Shown here: one piece after another, positions 16,733 to 24,923 of the stretch
How positions within the stretch are numbered: the stretch's first letter is position 1
How the letters are laid out: each line of letters begins with the position of its first letter
Program-made: the position numbers and the translations under genes
The notes under the pieces: model-generated
Told to the model about the DNA's origin: nothing
The model's database searches: none
The model's input: only the letters and a program-made list of their open reading frames with translations
Assembly: GCA_040191315.1 (NCBI GenBank)
Contig: JAWJLM010000031.1
Span: 1-53,710 of the forward strand
Source of the DNA: Bacillaceae bacterium S4-13-56
GTDB taxonomy: Bacteria > Bacillota > Bacilli > Bacillales > JAWJLM01
Direction of reading: 5' to 3'
DNA: 53,710 bases

Positions 16733-16768
16733 TTAATCAAGTTCGAAATGGAAGGTTCTATCGGTTAA
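16733..16768 (+). other. attR core (duplicated sufB 3' end)
   Basis: This copy of the last codons of sufB plus the stop matches 11644-11679 at 34 of 36 positions. It has no upstream reading frame and serves only as the second boundary of the element. Confidence 0.88.
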
Positions 16769-16782
16769 TCTTTTATATTGAA

Positions 16783-16818
16783 AAGGAGTTGCACCTGTCT
16801 GGGGGCAGCTCTTTTTTT
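16783..16818 (+). terminator. Displaced terminator of the suf operon
   Basis: GAGTTGC and GCAGCTC form a stem followed by seven T. It lies 14 nt after the duplicated sufB end, where the suf operon terminator would be without the insertion. Confidence 0.7.
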
Positions 16819-16869
16819 AGTATCAGAATTAATCCTGTATGGTTAAAACGCGATACCGTTGGTCTGTGA

Positions 16870-16969
16870 TAATCGGCCCACCGAAAACATTTGTCGCAAC
16901 ACCGAACTGACTCGCATCCTGTGGGCCTCACCTCCTTACGTCGCTGGTCAAGGACCCTTGCACTTTTTT
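16870..16969. repeat. Dispersed repeat family A, shortened copy
   Basis: CGGCCCACCGAAAACATTT, GTCGCAACACCGAACTGACT and TGTGGGCCTCACC are shared with the larger copies at 29038-29347 and 47148-47463. The central hairpin block is deleted here. It directly precedes the 82-bp tandem array. Confidence 0.85.
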
Positions 16970-17006
16970 TATTGAGATGATGTGCGGTTTGGATAAAATA
17001 GGGATA

Positions 17007-18377
17007 GACGCGCCGCCAAGCAAAATAGACGCGCAAATCCCGCAAAGTGACGCGCGCCGCCCTGAATTTGACGCACGGAATAGGGATAGACGCGCCGCCA
17101 AGCAAAATAGACGCGCAAATCCCGCAAAGTGACGCGCGCCGCCCCGAATTCGACGCACGGAATAGGAATAGACGCGCCGCCAAGCAAAATAGACGCGCAA
17201 ATCCAGCAAAGTGACGCGCGCCGCCCCGAATTTGACGCACGGAATAGGGATAGACGCGCCGCCAAGCAAAATAGACGCGCAAATCCCGCAAAGTGACGCG
17301 CGCCGCCCCGAATTCGACGCACGGAATAGGAATAGACGCGCCGCCAAGCAAAATAGACGCGCAAATCCAGCAAAGTGACGCGCGCCGCCCCGAATTTGAC
17401 GCACGGAATAGGGATAGACGCGCCGCCAAGCAAAATAGACGCGCAAATCCCGCAAAGTGACGCGCGCCGCCCCGAATTCGACGCACGGAATAGGAATAGA
17501 CGCGCCGCCAAGCAAAATAGACGCGCAAATCCAGCAAAGTGACGCGCGCCGCCCCGAATTTGACGCACGGAATAGGGATAGACGCGCCGCCAAGCAAAAT
17601 AGACGCGCAAATCCCGCAAAGTGACGCGCGCCGCCCCGAATTCGACGCACGGAATAGGGATAGACGCGCCGCCAAGCAAAATAGACGCGCAAATCCCGCA
17701 AAGTGACGCGCGCCGCCCCGAATTCGACGCACGGAATAGGGATAGACGCGCCGCCAAGCAAAATAGACGCGCAAATCCCGCAAAGTGACGCGCGCCGCCC
17801 CGAATTCGACGCACGGAATAGGGATAGACGCGCCGCCAAGCAAAATAGACGCGCAAATCCCGCAAAGTGACGCGCGCCGCCCCGAATTCGACGCACGGAA
17901 TAGGGATAGACGCGCCATCAAGTAAGATAGACGCGCAAATCCCGCAAAGTGACGCGCGCCGCCCCGAATTCGACGCACGGAATAGGGATAGACGCGCCGC
18001 CAAGCAAAATAGACGCGCAAATCCCGCAAATAGACGCACCGCCCCAAATTTGACGCACGGAATAGGGATAGACGCGCCGCCAAGCAAAATAGACGCGCAA
18101 ATCCCGCAAAGTGACGCGCGCCGCCCTGAATTCGACGCACGGAATAGGGATAGACGCGCCGCAAGCTAGATAGACGCGCAAATCCCGCAAAGTGACGCGC
18201 ACCGCCCCAAATTCGACGCACGGAATTCGGATAGACGCGCCACCAAGCAAAATAGACGCGCAAATCCAGCAAAGTGACGCGCGCCGCCCCAAATTCGACG
18301 CACGGAATTCGGATAGACGCGCCACCAAGCAAAATAGACGCGCAAATCCCGCAAATAGACGCGCGCCGCCCCGAATT
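17007..18377. repeat. GC-rich 82-bp tandem array, about 16.7 copies
   Basis: Units start at 17007, 17089 and then every 82 bp; a few near 18000-18350 carry short deletions or variants. Each unit divides into four sub-units of 21, 21, 21 and 19 bp, each beginning GACGCGC or GACGCAC. The array is far richer in G and C than its surroundings. The minus strand lacks stops in every frame, giving long but artefactual reading frames of up to 535 codons. Because 82 is not a multiple of three, each frame repeats every 246 bp. No ribosome site supports translation. I treat it as non-coding. Confidence 0.92.
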
Positions 18378-18519
18378 CACATCAAGAAGACTCTCCGGAA
18401 TAGCGGTAACGTCCTCAATTCTTGCATGTAAACGATTAATGTAGAATACTTATCTATAAGAGTTATGAACAATCCATGATAAAATAAAGATAGATCATGA
18501 ATATTTGGAGTGGATGGTT

Positions 18520-19905
18520 GTGGAGAAAATTTCAATTTTTTATACGAACGATTTACATAGTCATTTTGAAAATTGGCCTTCTATCATCGGACGATGGAAA
18601 AGGGAATATAAGAGGCCACTTCAACCGAATGAAACGCGATTTTTGTTGGATGTGGGAGATCATATGGATAGATTTCACCCCATCTCTGAGGAAAGCTTAG
18701 GAAAAAGTAACGTACAGATACTAAATAAAGCTAATTATAATTGTGTGACGATCGGAAATAACGAGGGGATTACATTAGAGGGGAGAGATTTTTATCATCT
18801 TTATGATGAGGCGCAATTTGATGTTGTGTGTGCAAATATCTCGTCACAGACTGAACCGCAGCCTTCATGGTTAACCCCTTATCAAATTTATAATACACAG
18901 CTTGGAACAAAGATTGGAATTATTGGTCTAACAGCTCCATTTACGCCTTTCTATCATCCAAATGGTTGGGATGTTTTTCAACCATTAGAGATACTGGAAA
19001 AGTACATTCCTATCCTTAAGAAAAAGGCTGATATCATTATCCTTCTCTCGCATCTAGGAATCAATGAAGATGAAGAAATTGCACGCCAGTTTCCGGAAAT
19101 CAACCTGATTATTGGTGGGCATACACATCATCTTCTGAAAAAGGGAAAGAAAGTTGGAAATACTCTTTTAACTGCAGCTGGTAAATTCGGTTTATATACC
19201 GGTGAAGCCTATCTTACATGGAATCCAGAAACTCAATTGGTAGAAAAGGCTGAAGCTTATGCAACTTCAATTGAAACGGAGGAAAAGGATGAACTAACGG
19301 AACAAATGCTAAAAAAATTGAGTGAACAGGCAGTATCTGAACTTAATCATCCTTTCATGAATTTAAAAAAAGATTTACAAGTTAACTGGTTTGAAGAAAA
19401 TGAACTTATTATGCTTTTAACAGAGGTTATGAAAAAATGGACAGATTCGGATGTGGCTATGTTAAATGGCGGAGTCCTTTTAGAGGGCCTTCCATCTGGT
19501 CCTGTTTCTAAATTCGATCTACTACGAATATGTCCACATCCAATCAATCCTTGTAAAATCAATGTTACTGGAGAAGAGTTAAAGGAGATTGTTCGAGTCG
19601 CTTTTACGAAGGAAATTCAGAATTTCGAATTAAAAGGTTTTGGTTTCCGTGGGAAGGTTATTGGTCGGATGATGTTTTCTGGAATAGATGTTCAAACTAG
19701 CATAGACTCAGACGGAGAAGAAAGGGTTAAACATATACAATATAGAGGGGCACCTGTTGATCCAAATCAAAGACTTTCCCTTTGTGTACCGGACACTTTT
19801 ACTTTTGGTTACTTCTTTCCAGAGATTGTTCGAGCACCAGATAAACAATATTTTTTACCAGAGATGTTGCGCGACCTATTAAAAATTGCATTGTTAAATG
19901 AGTAA
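18520..19905 (+). CDS. yunD: Metallophosphatase / 5'-nucleotidase family protein (YunD)
   Basis: The ~461-aa cytosolic protein has the calcineurin-like metal-binding motifs FYTNDLHSHFENW, DVGDHMDRF, GNNEGI and IIGGHTHH, followed by a C-terminal 5'-nucleotidase domain (MLNGGVLLEGLPSGPVSKFDLL). No signal peptide is present, as in YunD. GTG 18520 is chosen because TTGGAG lies 9 nt upstream; an ATG six nt earlier is possible. Likely substrates are nucleotides or related phosphoesters, but this is not established. It precedes yunC as in B. subtilis. Confidence 0.88.
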   Translation: MEKISIFYTNDLHSHFENWPSIIGRWKREYKRPLQPNETRFLLDVGDHMDRFHPISEESLGKSNVQILNKANYNCVTIGNNEGITLEGRDFYHLYDEAQFDVVCANISSQTEPQPSWLTPYQIYNTQLGTKIGIIGLTAPFTPFYHPNGWDVFQPLEILEKYIPILKKKADIIILLSHLGINEDEEIARQFPEINLIIGGHTHHLLKKGKKVGNTLLTAAGKFGLYTGEAYLTWNPETQLVEKAEAYATSIETEEKDELTEQMLKKLSEQAVSELNHPFMNLKKDLQVNWFEENELIMLLTEVMKKWTDSDVAMLNGGVLLEGLPSGPVSKFDLLRICPHPINPCKINVTGEELKEIVRVAFTKEIQNFELKGFGFRGKVIGRMMFSGIDVQTSIDSDGEERVKHIQYRGAPVDPNQRLSLCVPDTFTFGYFFPEIVRAPDKQYFLPEMLRDLLKIALLNE

Positions 19906-19963
19906 TGTGACTAGCACATTTCTCTCCTATACCCATATAGTAAAAGAGGAGGGAGATGATGCT

Positions 19964-20281
19964 ATGATACAGCTTGAACCAATCATAATTAATGGGCACA
20001 TGTTTAAAGGTGTATCTGTAAAACTACCTAAAACCAATTTATTAACAATTTCAAATGAAAATGGATATATAATGTGTGGTGCGCTTGATGTGGATTTATT
20101 AAATGAGAAATTACTAGATCGAAAAATAGTAGGAGCTAGAGCGATTGGGGTAAGAAGTCTCGAAGATCTCTTAGAAGCACCTTTAAATAAAGTTACTGTA
20201 GAAGCGAAAAGAAAATACGGTTGGGAACCAGGGATGATTGGAAGAGAAGCATTGCTACGTTTAGTGGATGAAAGTAATTAG
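19964..20281 (+). CDS. yunC: DUF1805 protein YunC
   Basis: This 105-aa protein matches the YunC family, with VKLPKTNLLTISNENGYIMCGALDVDLLNEKL and GVRSLEDLLEAPL as conserved blocks. The start ATG 19964 has AGAGGAGGGAG upstream; a longer frame from 19898 would overlap yunD and is rejected. The family is a conserved small cytosolic protein of unknown biochemical function. It lies 58 nt after yunD. Confidence 0.87.
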   Translation: MIQLEPIIINGHMFKGVSVKLPKTNLLTISNENGYIMCGALDVDLLNEKLLDRKIVGARAIGVRSLEDLLEAPLNKVTVEAKRKYGWEPGMIGREALLRLVDESN

Positions 20282-20312
20282 GGAGAAATATGCGTTAAAT
20301 TATCATTTTATG

Positions 20313-20355
20313 GAAGAACCTGTTGGGGATTACCCTAAAATCAGGTTCTTTTTTG
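20313..20355 (+). terminator. Terminator after yunC
   Basis: AAGAACCTG and CAGGTTCTTTTTT form a stem with a T run. Confidence 0.85.
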
Positions 20356-20449
20356 CTATTCATGAAAAAAATGAGTTTTTTTGTAAAATATTTCGTTATA
20401 ATAGAAGTAAAACAATGTCTATTAAACCAATTATGTTAGGGGATATAGA

Positions 20450-21559
20450 ATGAGGCTATTTAGAATTGAGTCATTGAAAGTAGGTGACAAGCTAAGTCGA
20501 CCAATTTATAATGTTAATGGTCGTGTACTAATTCGTCAAGGAGTGGCACTTACTGCGAAAATGATAGAGCGGTTGATGGAGATGAAAATTTCATATATTT
20601 ATGTAGAAGACCCAGATACCGATGATATTCAGCATCATTATCCAATCTCAGAAGAAGTAAGACAAAATGCAATGACCTCAATCAAGGAATCTCTTGGACA
20701 GATTAGAGATAATGGAAATTTGTCAAAATCCTATATCTTTGAAAAAACAGAGAAGAAAATGATGGAAGTGGTTCGCAGCATTTTAACAGAATTTAATAGT
20801 AATAAACAAGTTATCTCTTTGTTATCGGATGTCTATACATATGATGATTATATTTACACTCATTCCTTAAATGTAACGATATACTCTATAGCATTAGGAA
20901 CTGAATTGAATTATAACGCAAAGCAATTAGAACAAATTGGATTTGGTGCTATCTTACATGATGTAGGTAAAATGCTGGTCCCTAAAGAAATTCTTTTAAA
21001 AAAGGAAAGACTTACGGATGAAGAATTTTCCATAATCAAAAAGCACTCAGAGGACGGCTTTGAGGTGTTACGTAAGGCAGCAAATATCCCTCTAGTTGCT
21101 GCACATTGTGCCTATCAGCATCACGAGAGGATAAATGGTTCAGGTTATCCAAGAGGGATTAAAGGGGACGCTATTCATCCTTATGCTAAAATTATAGGGA
21201 TAGCAGACGTCTTTGATGCCGTCACTAGTGATCGAGTCTACAGGGGAGCAATGCTGCCTCATGAAGCGTTAGAAATCCTTTATGCAGGTTCAGGTACATT
21301 ATTTGATCAAGAGATGGTGGAATCCTTTAGAAGAAGTGTGGCAGTCTATCCTAATGGACTTGGAGTTGCTTTAAGTGATGGTAGTCAAGGCGTTATTGCA
21401 CGGCAGAATCCTCACTTGTGCGATCGTCCTATAGTTAGAGTGTTGGAGAAAGATGGTAAACGCTTATCGCAACATTATGAGATTGATCTCTCGAAAGAAT
21501 TAAATATAATTATTAAAGATTGCGATACAACCATCCCAGCAAAAGCAGTAAAAATTTAA
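20450..21559 (+). CDS. HD-GYP domain protein, probable c-di-GMP phosphodiesterase
   Basis: The 369-aa protein begins with a ~75-residue domain (LKVGDKLSRPIYNVNGRVLIRQG) common in Bacillaceae HD-GYP proteins. The HD-GYP domain spans about 130-300. It shows HSLNVTIYS, HDVGK and HHERINGSGYPRGIKG (the GYP motif), then IIGIADVFDAVTSDRVYR. Such enzymes hydrolyse cyclic di-GMP with a di- or tri-iron/metal centre. A short C-terminal domain follows. It is not part of the B. subtilis yun cluster, so it is an addition here. AGGGGATAT lies close to the ATG. Confidence 0.9.
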   Translation: MRLFRIESLKVGDKLSRPIYNVNGRVLIRQGVALTAKMIERLMEMKISYIYVEDPDTDDIQHHYPISEEVRQNAMTSIKESLGQIRDNGNLSKSYIFEKTEKKMMEVVRSILTEFNSNKQVISLLSDVYTYDDYIYTHSLNVTIYSIALGTELNYNAKQLEQIGFGAILHDVGKMLVPKEILLKKERLTDEEFSIIKKHSEDGFEVLRKAANIPLVAAHCAYQHHERINGSGYPRGIKGDAIHPYAKIIGIADVFDAVTSDRVYRGAMLPHEALEILYAGSGTLFDQEMVESFRRSVAVYPNGLGVALSDGSQGVIARQNPHLCDRPIVRVLEKDGKRLSQHYEIDLSKELNIIIKDCDTTIPAKAVKI

Positions 21560-21572
21560 TTTTAAAATAGGA

Positions 21573-21614
21573 AAACCCCCTTCCCTTTTTGCATATGCAT
21601 TTAATGGAGGGGGT
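21573..21614 (+). promoter_or_regulatory. Hairpin masking the yunB ribosome site
   Basis: ACCCCCTTCC pairs with GGAGGGGGT, which is the yunB Shine-Dalgarno. The loop contains the palindrome GCATATGC. It may also serve as a weak terminator for the HD-GYP gene. Confidence 0.5.
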
Positions 21615-21620
21615 ATTTAT

Positions 21621-22412
21621 GTGAGAAAGTACCGTCGATTTAAAACAAAGGGTGGACCACCTTCTTTTGGACAGGTGTTTGTCATTACCGCTCTTTTTTT
21701 TATAATCACAACAGGGGTCAGCTTATGGGTTATAAATGAAGGAATTGAACCAACCTTAATGAGCATTGCAAAAACAAAAACAGAGCAATATGCTAAGGAA
21801 GCAATTAATGAGGCAGTTAGTAAAAAAATAGCTGATGAATTACAACCACAAGAGGTTGTGATCATAGAAAAGAATTCCGAAGGTGAACCTGTATTTGTAA
21901 GGTGGAACTCAGTCATTATCAATGAAGTTTTACGGGCAACTACAAATCGGGTTCAAAATTACTTGCATCGTCTTGAACAGGGAGAGGCTGATCCATCAAG
22001 TAATTCTCTGGATATCGATGATGATAGTTTGGAGGGAAATAGTCAAAAAAGAGATCCGACAATAACCAGGATTCCTATTGGTCAGGCAACAAATAATAGT
22101 ATACTTGCAAACCTCGGGCCTAGAGTTCCGGTTACTTTTAAAGTTATTGGTTCCGTGCAGTCAGATGTTGTTAGGAAAATGGAAGCAAAGGCAATAAACT
22201 CTGTTTTCTATGATTTATCCATTAGTTTAGCAGTTACCGTCCAAATCGTCATTCCTTTTGCCACAGATGAAACTGTAGTTACAACAGACATCCCTATTGA
22301 TTCTGGGTTTATCCCAATGGACGTTCCCTATTACTATAATGGCGGAAGTGAAGGGAACAATCCTGATGTAACGTTACCTTTTGATAATTCACTTGAAGGA
22401 GATTTGCCATGA
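21621..22412 (+). CDS. yunB: Sporulation protein YunB
   Basis: The 263-aa protein has a basic N-terminus, one transmembrane segment (VFVITALFFIITTGVSLWVI, about 22-41) and a large extracellular or intermembrane domain. The blocks GIEPTLMSIAKTKTEQYAKEAINEAV and ITRIPIGQATNNSILANLGPRVPV identify the YunB family, required for efficient sporulation and made in the mother cell in B. subtilis. It starts with GTG, with GGAGGGGG 7 nt upstream. That site lies in a potential hairpin. Confidence 0.93.
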   Translation: MRKYRRFKTKGGPPSFGQVFVITALFFIITTGVSLWVINEGIEPTLMSIAKTKTEQYAKEAINEAVSKKIADELQPQEVVIIEKNSEGEPVFVRWNSVIINEVLRATTNRVQNYLHRLEQGEADPSSNSLDIDDDSLEGNSQKRDPTITRIPIGQATNNSILANLGPRVPVTFKVIGSVQSDVVRKMEAKAINSVFYDLSISLAVTVQIVIPFATDETVVTTDIPIDSGFIPMDVPYYYNGGSEGNNPDVTLPFDNSLEGDLP

Positions 22413-22432
22413 TTGTCGAAATGTGTTAAAAT
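22404..22432 (+). promoter_or_regulatory. Promoter of the L-box transcript
   Basis: TTGCCA at 22404-22409 and TAAAAT at 22427-22432 have a 17-nt spacer. The promoter overlaps the end of yunB. Confidence 0.65.
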
Positions 22433-22465
22433 ACCTTTGATTTTATATCTGAATAAACCTTATCT

Positions 22466-22722
22466 ATTCGATGAGGTAGAGGCGCGAATCACATAAGTAT
22501 GAAGTGGGAGAATGACAACTATGATCACTTCAGAAAGGGTTGATTTGCCGAAGTATAAAAGAGGGTCAACGTCTTTTATATTGGTGTCATCTTTAAGAAG
22601 GAGGACACTGTCACGAAGTAATTACTATTTTTATTTCGTGGAGCGCTACTGATCGTGATGGAGATAACCGGATCATACTTACTAAAGGGGGATGATAGTT
22701 ATTTTCTATCATTGCCTTTTTT
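22466..22722 (+). promoter_or_regulatory. Lysine riboswitch (L-box) with terminator
   Basis: The leader shows the ordered lysine aptamer blocks GATGAGGTAGAGGCGCGA, GCCGAAGTAT, TTGGTGTCATC, TGTCACGAAGT and CGTGGAGCGCTACTGATC. A terminator follows (GGGGGATGATAG, TTATTTT, CTATCATTGCC and six T, about 22686-22722). High lysine should favour termination upstream of the transporter gene. This strongly suggests a role in lysine metabolism for the next gene. Confidence 0.95.
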
Positions 22723-22796
22723 GCGTTCATAAGCTCCTTGAGTAAAAGGCCTCTCCTCTAAGAATAAGCGGTTATAAAAAAATTGGAGGGGTAAAC

Positions 22797-24353
22797 ATGG
22801 AAGGAACAATTTTTTCACTAGTGCCACCGCTCGTTATGATTATCCTCGTCCTTTCGACAAGAAAAGTTCTTTTGTCACTTGGAACGGGAATTGTAGTAGG
22901 CGCATTTTTTATTCACGATTTTTCTCCAGTCCAATCATTACAAGAAATTTGGACGACCTTTTACACACTATTCTGGTCTGCAGAGGATGGTTTGAATAGT
23001 GGTACATGGTATTTGTTTGCGTTTCTAATATTCTTAGGAATGACAACGGCCCTTATCAGTGCGACCGGTGGAAATCAAGCCTTTGGTAAATGGGCGGTTT
23101 CTCATGTGAAGAGCAGAACAGGTGCACAGGTTGTACCTGCAGTTCTAGGTCTCATTATTTTTATCGACGATTATTTTAATAGTTTAGCCGTTGGACAAGT
23201 CAGTCGCCCAATTACGGACCGACATAAAGTGTCTCGTGCGAAATTAGCTTACTTTATTGATTCAACTTCTGCACCAATTTGTGTCGTTTCACCGATATCA
23301 AGTTGGGGCGCAACTATTATTGGTTTAATAGGTACATCCCTTGTAACTCATGAGATAACAGAATATGGATCGTTTGAAGCGTTTATTCGAATGATTCCGA
23401 TGAATCTATATGTAGTTACTGCTTTATTATTGGTATTTTTGACTGCATTCCTCAAAATGGACATTGGACCTATGAGAGCGCATGAAGAACGTGCGATTAA
23501 AACAGGAGAAGTTATTAACCCTGAACGCTCTAATATTCCTGGAAATCTTAGTGAAGATATTTTCCAACATACGAACGGAAAAATTTATCACCTGTTATTA
23601 CCTATCATTATTTTAATTGTGGCTACAGTTGGTGCAATGATTTACACTGGTGTTCAAAATGCAGAGGGTGCAGTCACGTGGTTGTCTGTTTTTGAAAATA
23701 CAGATGTTCTTTTCTCTTTATTTGTTGGAGGCTTAATTACCGTTATTGTTGGAGTTGTCCTATATGTATTACAAACGTCACCTAAAGCTAACCTTGGCAA
23801 AACTTTATCAGAGGGTGCGAAATCCATGTTACCTGCGATTTACATTTTGGTATTAGCATGGATGATCGGAACCATTATTGATCTAATTGGAACAGGCGAA
23901 TATCTTGGACAAGTCGTTCAAGAATCAGCAATGGATGCTGCCTATTTACCTCTTGTAATTTTTATCGCCGCTGGATTTATGGCATTTGCAACGGGGACAT
24001 CTTGGGGAACCTTTGGAATTATGATTCCAATTGCTGGTGATGTTGCAGCAGTTGTGGATCCATCCATTTTCTTACCAACTTTAGCAGCTGTTCTAGCTGG
24101 ATCTGTATTTGGTGACCATTGCTCCCCAATATCAGATACAACCATTCTGTCTTCAACAGGAGCTGGATCCAATCATATGGATCACGTGATTACTCAACTA
24201 CCATATGCTTTGATTGCTGCAGGAGCCTCAGCTACTGGTTATATTGTTTTAGGTGTAAGCGGAAGCTTTTTATTGGCTTTTGTTGTACCAGTAGTCTTAA
24301 TATTGGGAATTGCGCTTGTCATTCACTCTAAAAATTCAAAAGTAGCAATATAA
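22797..24353 (+). CDS. NhaC-family transporter under L-box control, probable lysine transporter
   Basis: The 518-aa protein has about 12 hydrophobic segments and NhaC/ArgW-superfamily blocks such as VVPAVLGLIIFIDDYFNSLAVGQ, TSAPICVVSPISSWGATIIG, FATGTSWGTFGIMIP and SVFGDHCSPISDTTILSS. Members of this superfamily include Na+/H+ antiporters and amino-acid transporters. A lysine riboswitch directly upstream indicates lysine transport; L-box-linked NhaC-type genes have been proposed as lysine transporters (LysW) in comparative work. GGAGGGG precedes the ATG. A terminator follows, so it is monocistronic. Confidence 0.9.
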   Translation: MEGTIFSLVPPLVMIILVLSTRKVLLSLGTGIVVGAFFIHDFSPVQSLQEIWTTFYTLFWSAEDGLNSGTWYLFAFLIFLGMTTALISATGGNQAFGKWAVSHVKSRTGAQVVPAVLGLIIFIDDYFNSLAVGQVSRPITDRHKVSRAKLAYFIDSTSAPICVVSPISSWGATIIGLIGTSLVTHEITEYGSFEAFIRMIPMNLYVVTALLLVFLTAFLKMDIGPMRAHEERAIKTGEVINPERSNIPGNLSEDIFQHTNGKIYHLLLPIIILIVATVGAMIYTGVQNAEGAVTWLSVFENTDVLFSLFVGGLITVIVGVVLYVLQTSPKANLGKTLSEGAKSMLPAIYILVLAWMIGTIIDLIGTGEYLGQVVQESAMDAAYLPLVIFIAAGFMAFATGTSWGTFGIMIPIAGDVAAVVDPSIFLPTLAAVLAGSVFGDHCSPISDTTILSSTGAGSNHMDHVITQLPYALIAAGASATGYIVLGVSGSFLLAFVVPVVLILGIALVIHSKNSKVAI

Positions 24354-24364
24354 ATATATTTTTG

Positions 24365-24396
24365 AGGGATGCCCTAGTTAGGGTATCCCTTTTGTT
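24365..24396 (+). terminator. Terminator of the transporter gene
   Basis: GGGATGCCC, TAGTTA and GGGTATCCC followed by TTTTG. Confidence 0.85.
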
Positions 24397-24804
24397 ACAA
24401 GACAAGAAAAGTATAACATCTGTCTAGCTTAACGAAAAAAATTCGCTAAAGTCCATCTCGGTTTTGCCCCAACTAGTTGCAGCAAGGAAAAGCTACTAAA
24501 GCTTTTTCCCAGAAAATTCTTGTTTCAAGGGGAGACTAAAGTCTGTTGTCGCAAAACAGGAAAGATACACGGAAGTTTTTCGAAATGATATGTGCAAAAT
24601 CAGGAAGAAGACGCGTGCCATAAGAAAGTAAATGAACAAATTATCAGCTAGAAAGATCAGTACGATCCAATCACTCCTCCTAATAGACTATAACCCCATA
24701 TCAAAACTAAATTCATCAAGCAAAACTCACATAACTATTAAAGAACACACTCGCATTTTCCTAACTTTTCGGGGAAATTCGTTGAAATTAACAAAAAACT
24801 TCCT
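24397..24804. other. Gene-free region with decayed repeat trace
   Basis: No gene or conserved motif was found. CAAGACAAGAAAAGTATAAC with TGTCTAGCTT at 24400-24430 resembles the left end of repeat family A, and CTTGTTTCAAGGGG near 24522 matches a block at 40010. It looks like an eroded insertion. Confidence 0.5.
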
Positions 24805-24833
24805 TTGACAAGCATAAATGTACTAGTTATAAT
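24805..24833 (+). promoter_or_regulatory. Consensus SigA promoter of the NSS gene
   Basis: TTGACA at 24805-24810 and TATAAT at 24828-24833 are both perfect, with a 17-nt spacer. The leader to the ATG is about 85 nt. Confidence 0.88.
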
Positions 24834-24923
24834 CTAAATATTAATAAGTCAGAAAAAAATAAAAATTTTAAACATTCTCTTAATACTTCCATTAAGAGGA
24901 AAAAACAATGGGGAGGTTTAGGC

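Larger units (their letters stand above)
11680..16768. mobile_element. ~5 kb integrated plasmid-like element at the sufB 3' end
   Basis: The element is bounded by 36-bp direct repeats (11644-11679 and 16733-16768). It carries a tyrosine recombinase next to the left end, a secreted protein, a HTH regulator, an actin-like segregation pair and several unrecognised genes. The suf operon's likely original terminator lies just beyond the right repeat. A 13-bp inverted repeat (11699-11711 and 16720-16732) resembles integrase arm sites. Several genes carry lesions, so it may no longer be mobile. No replication initiator or conjugation gene was recognised. It could be a degenerate ICE, an integrated plasmid or a phage satellite. 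Confidence 0.87.

Noticed and set aside
16773-18380. Long minus-strand coding sequence of 535 residues
   Set aside because: It lies within the 82-bp tandem array, is open in all three frames, has no ribosome site, and its start and stop lie in unrelated flanks.
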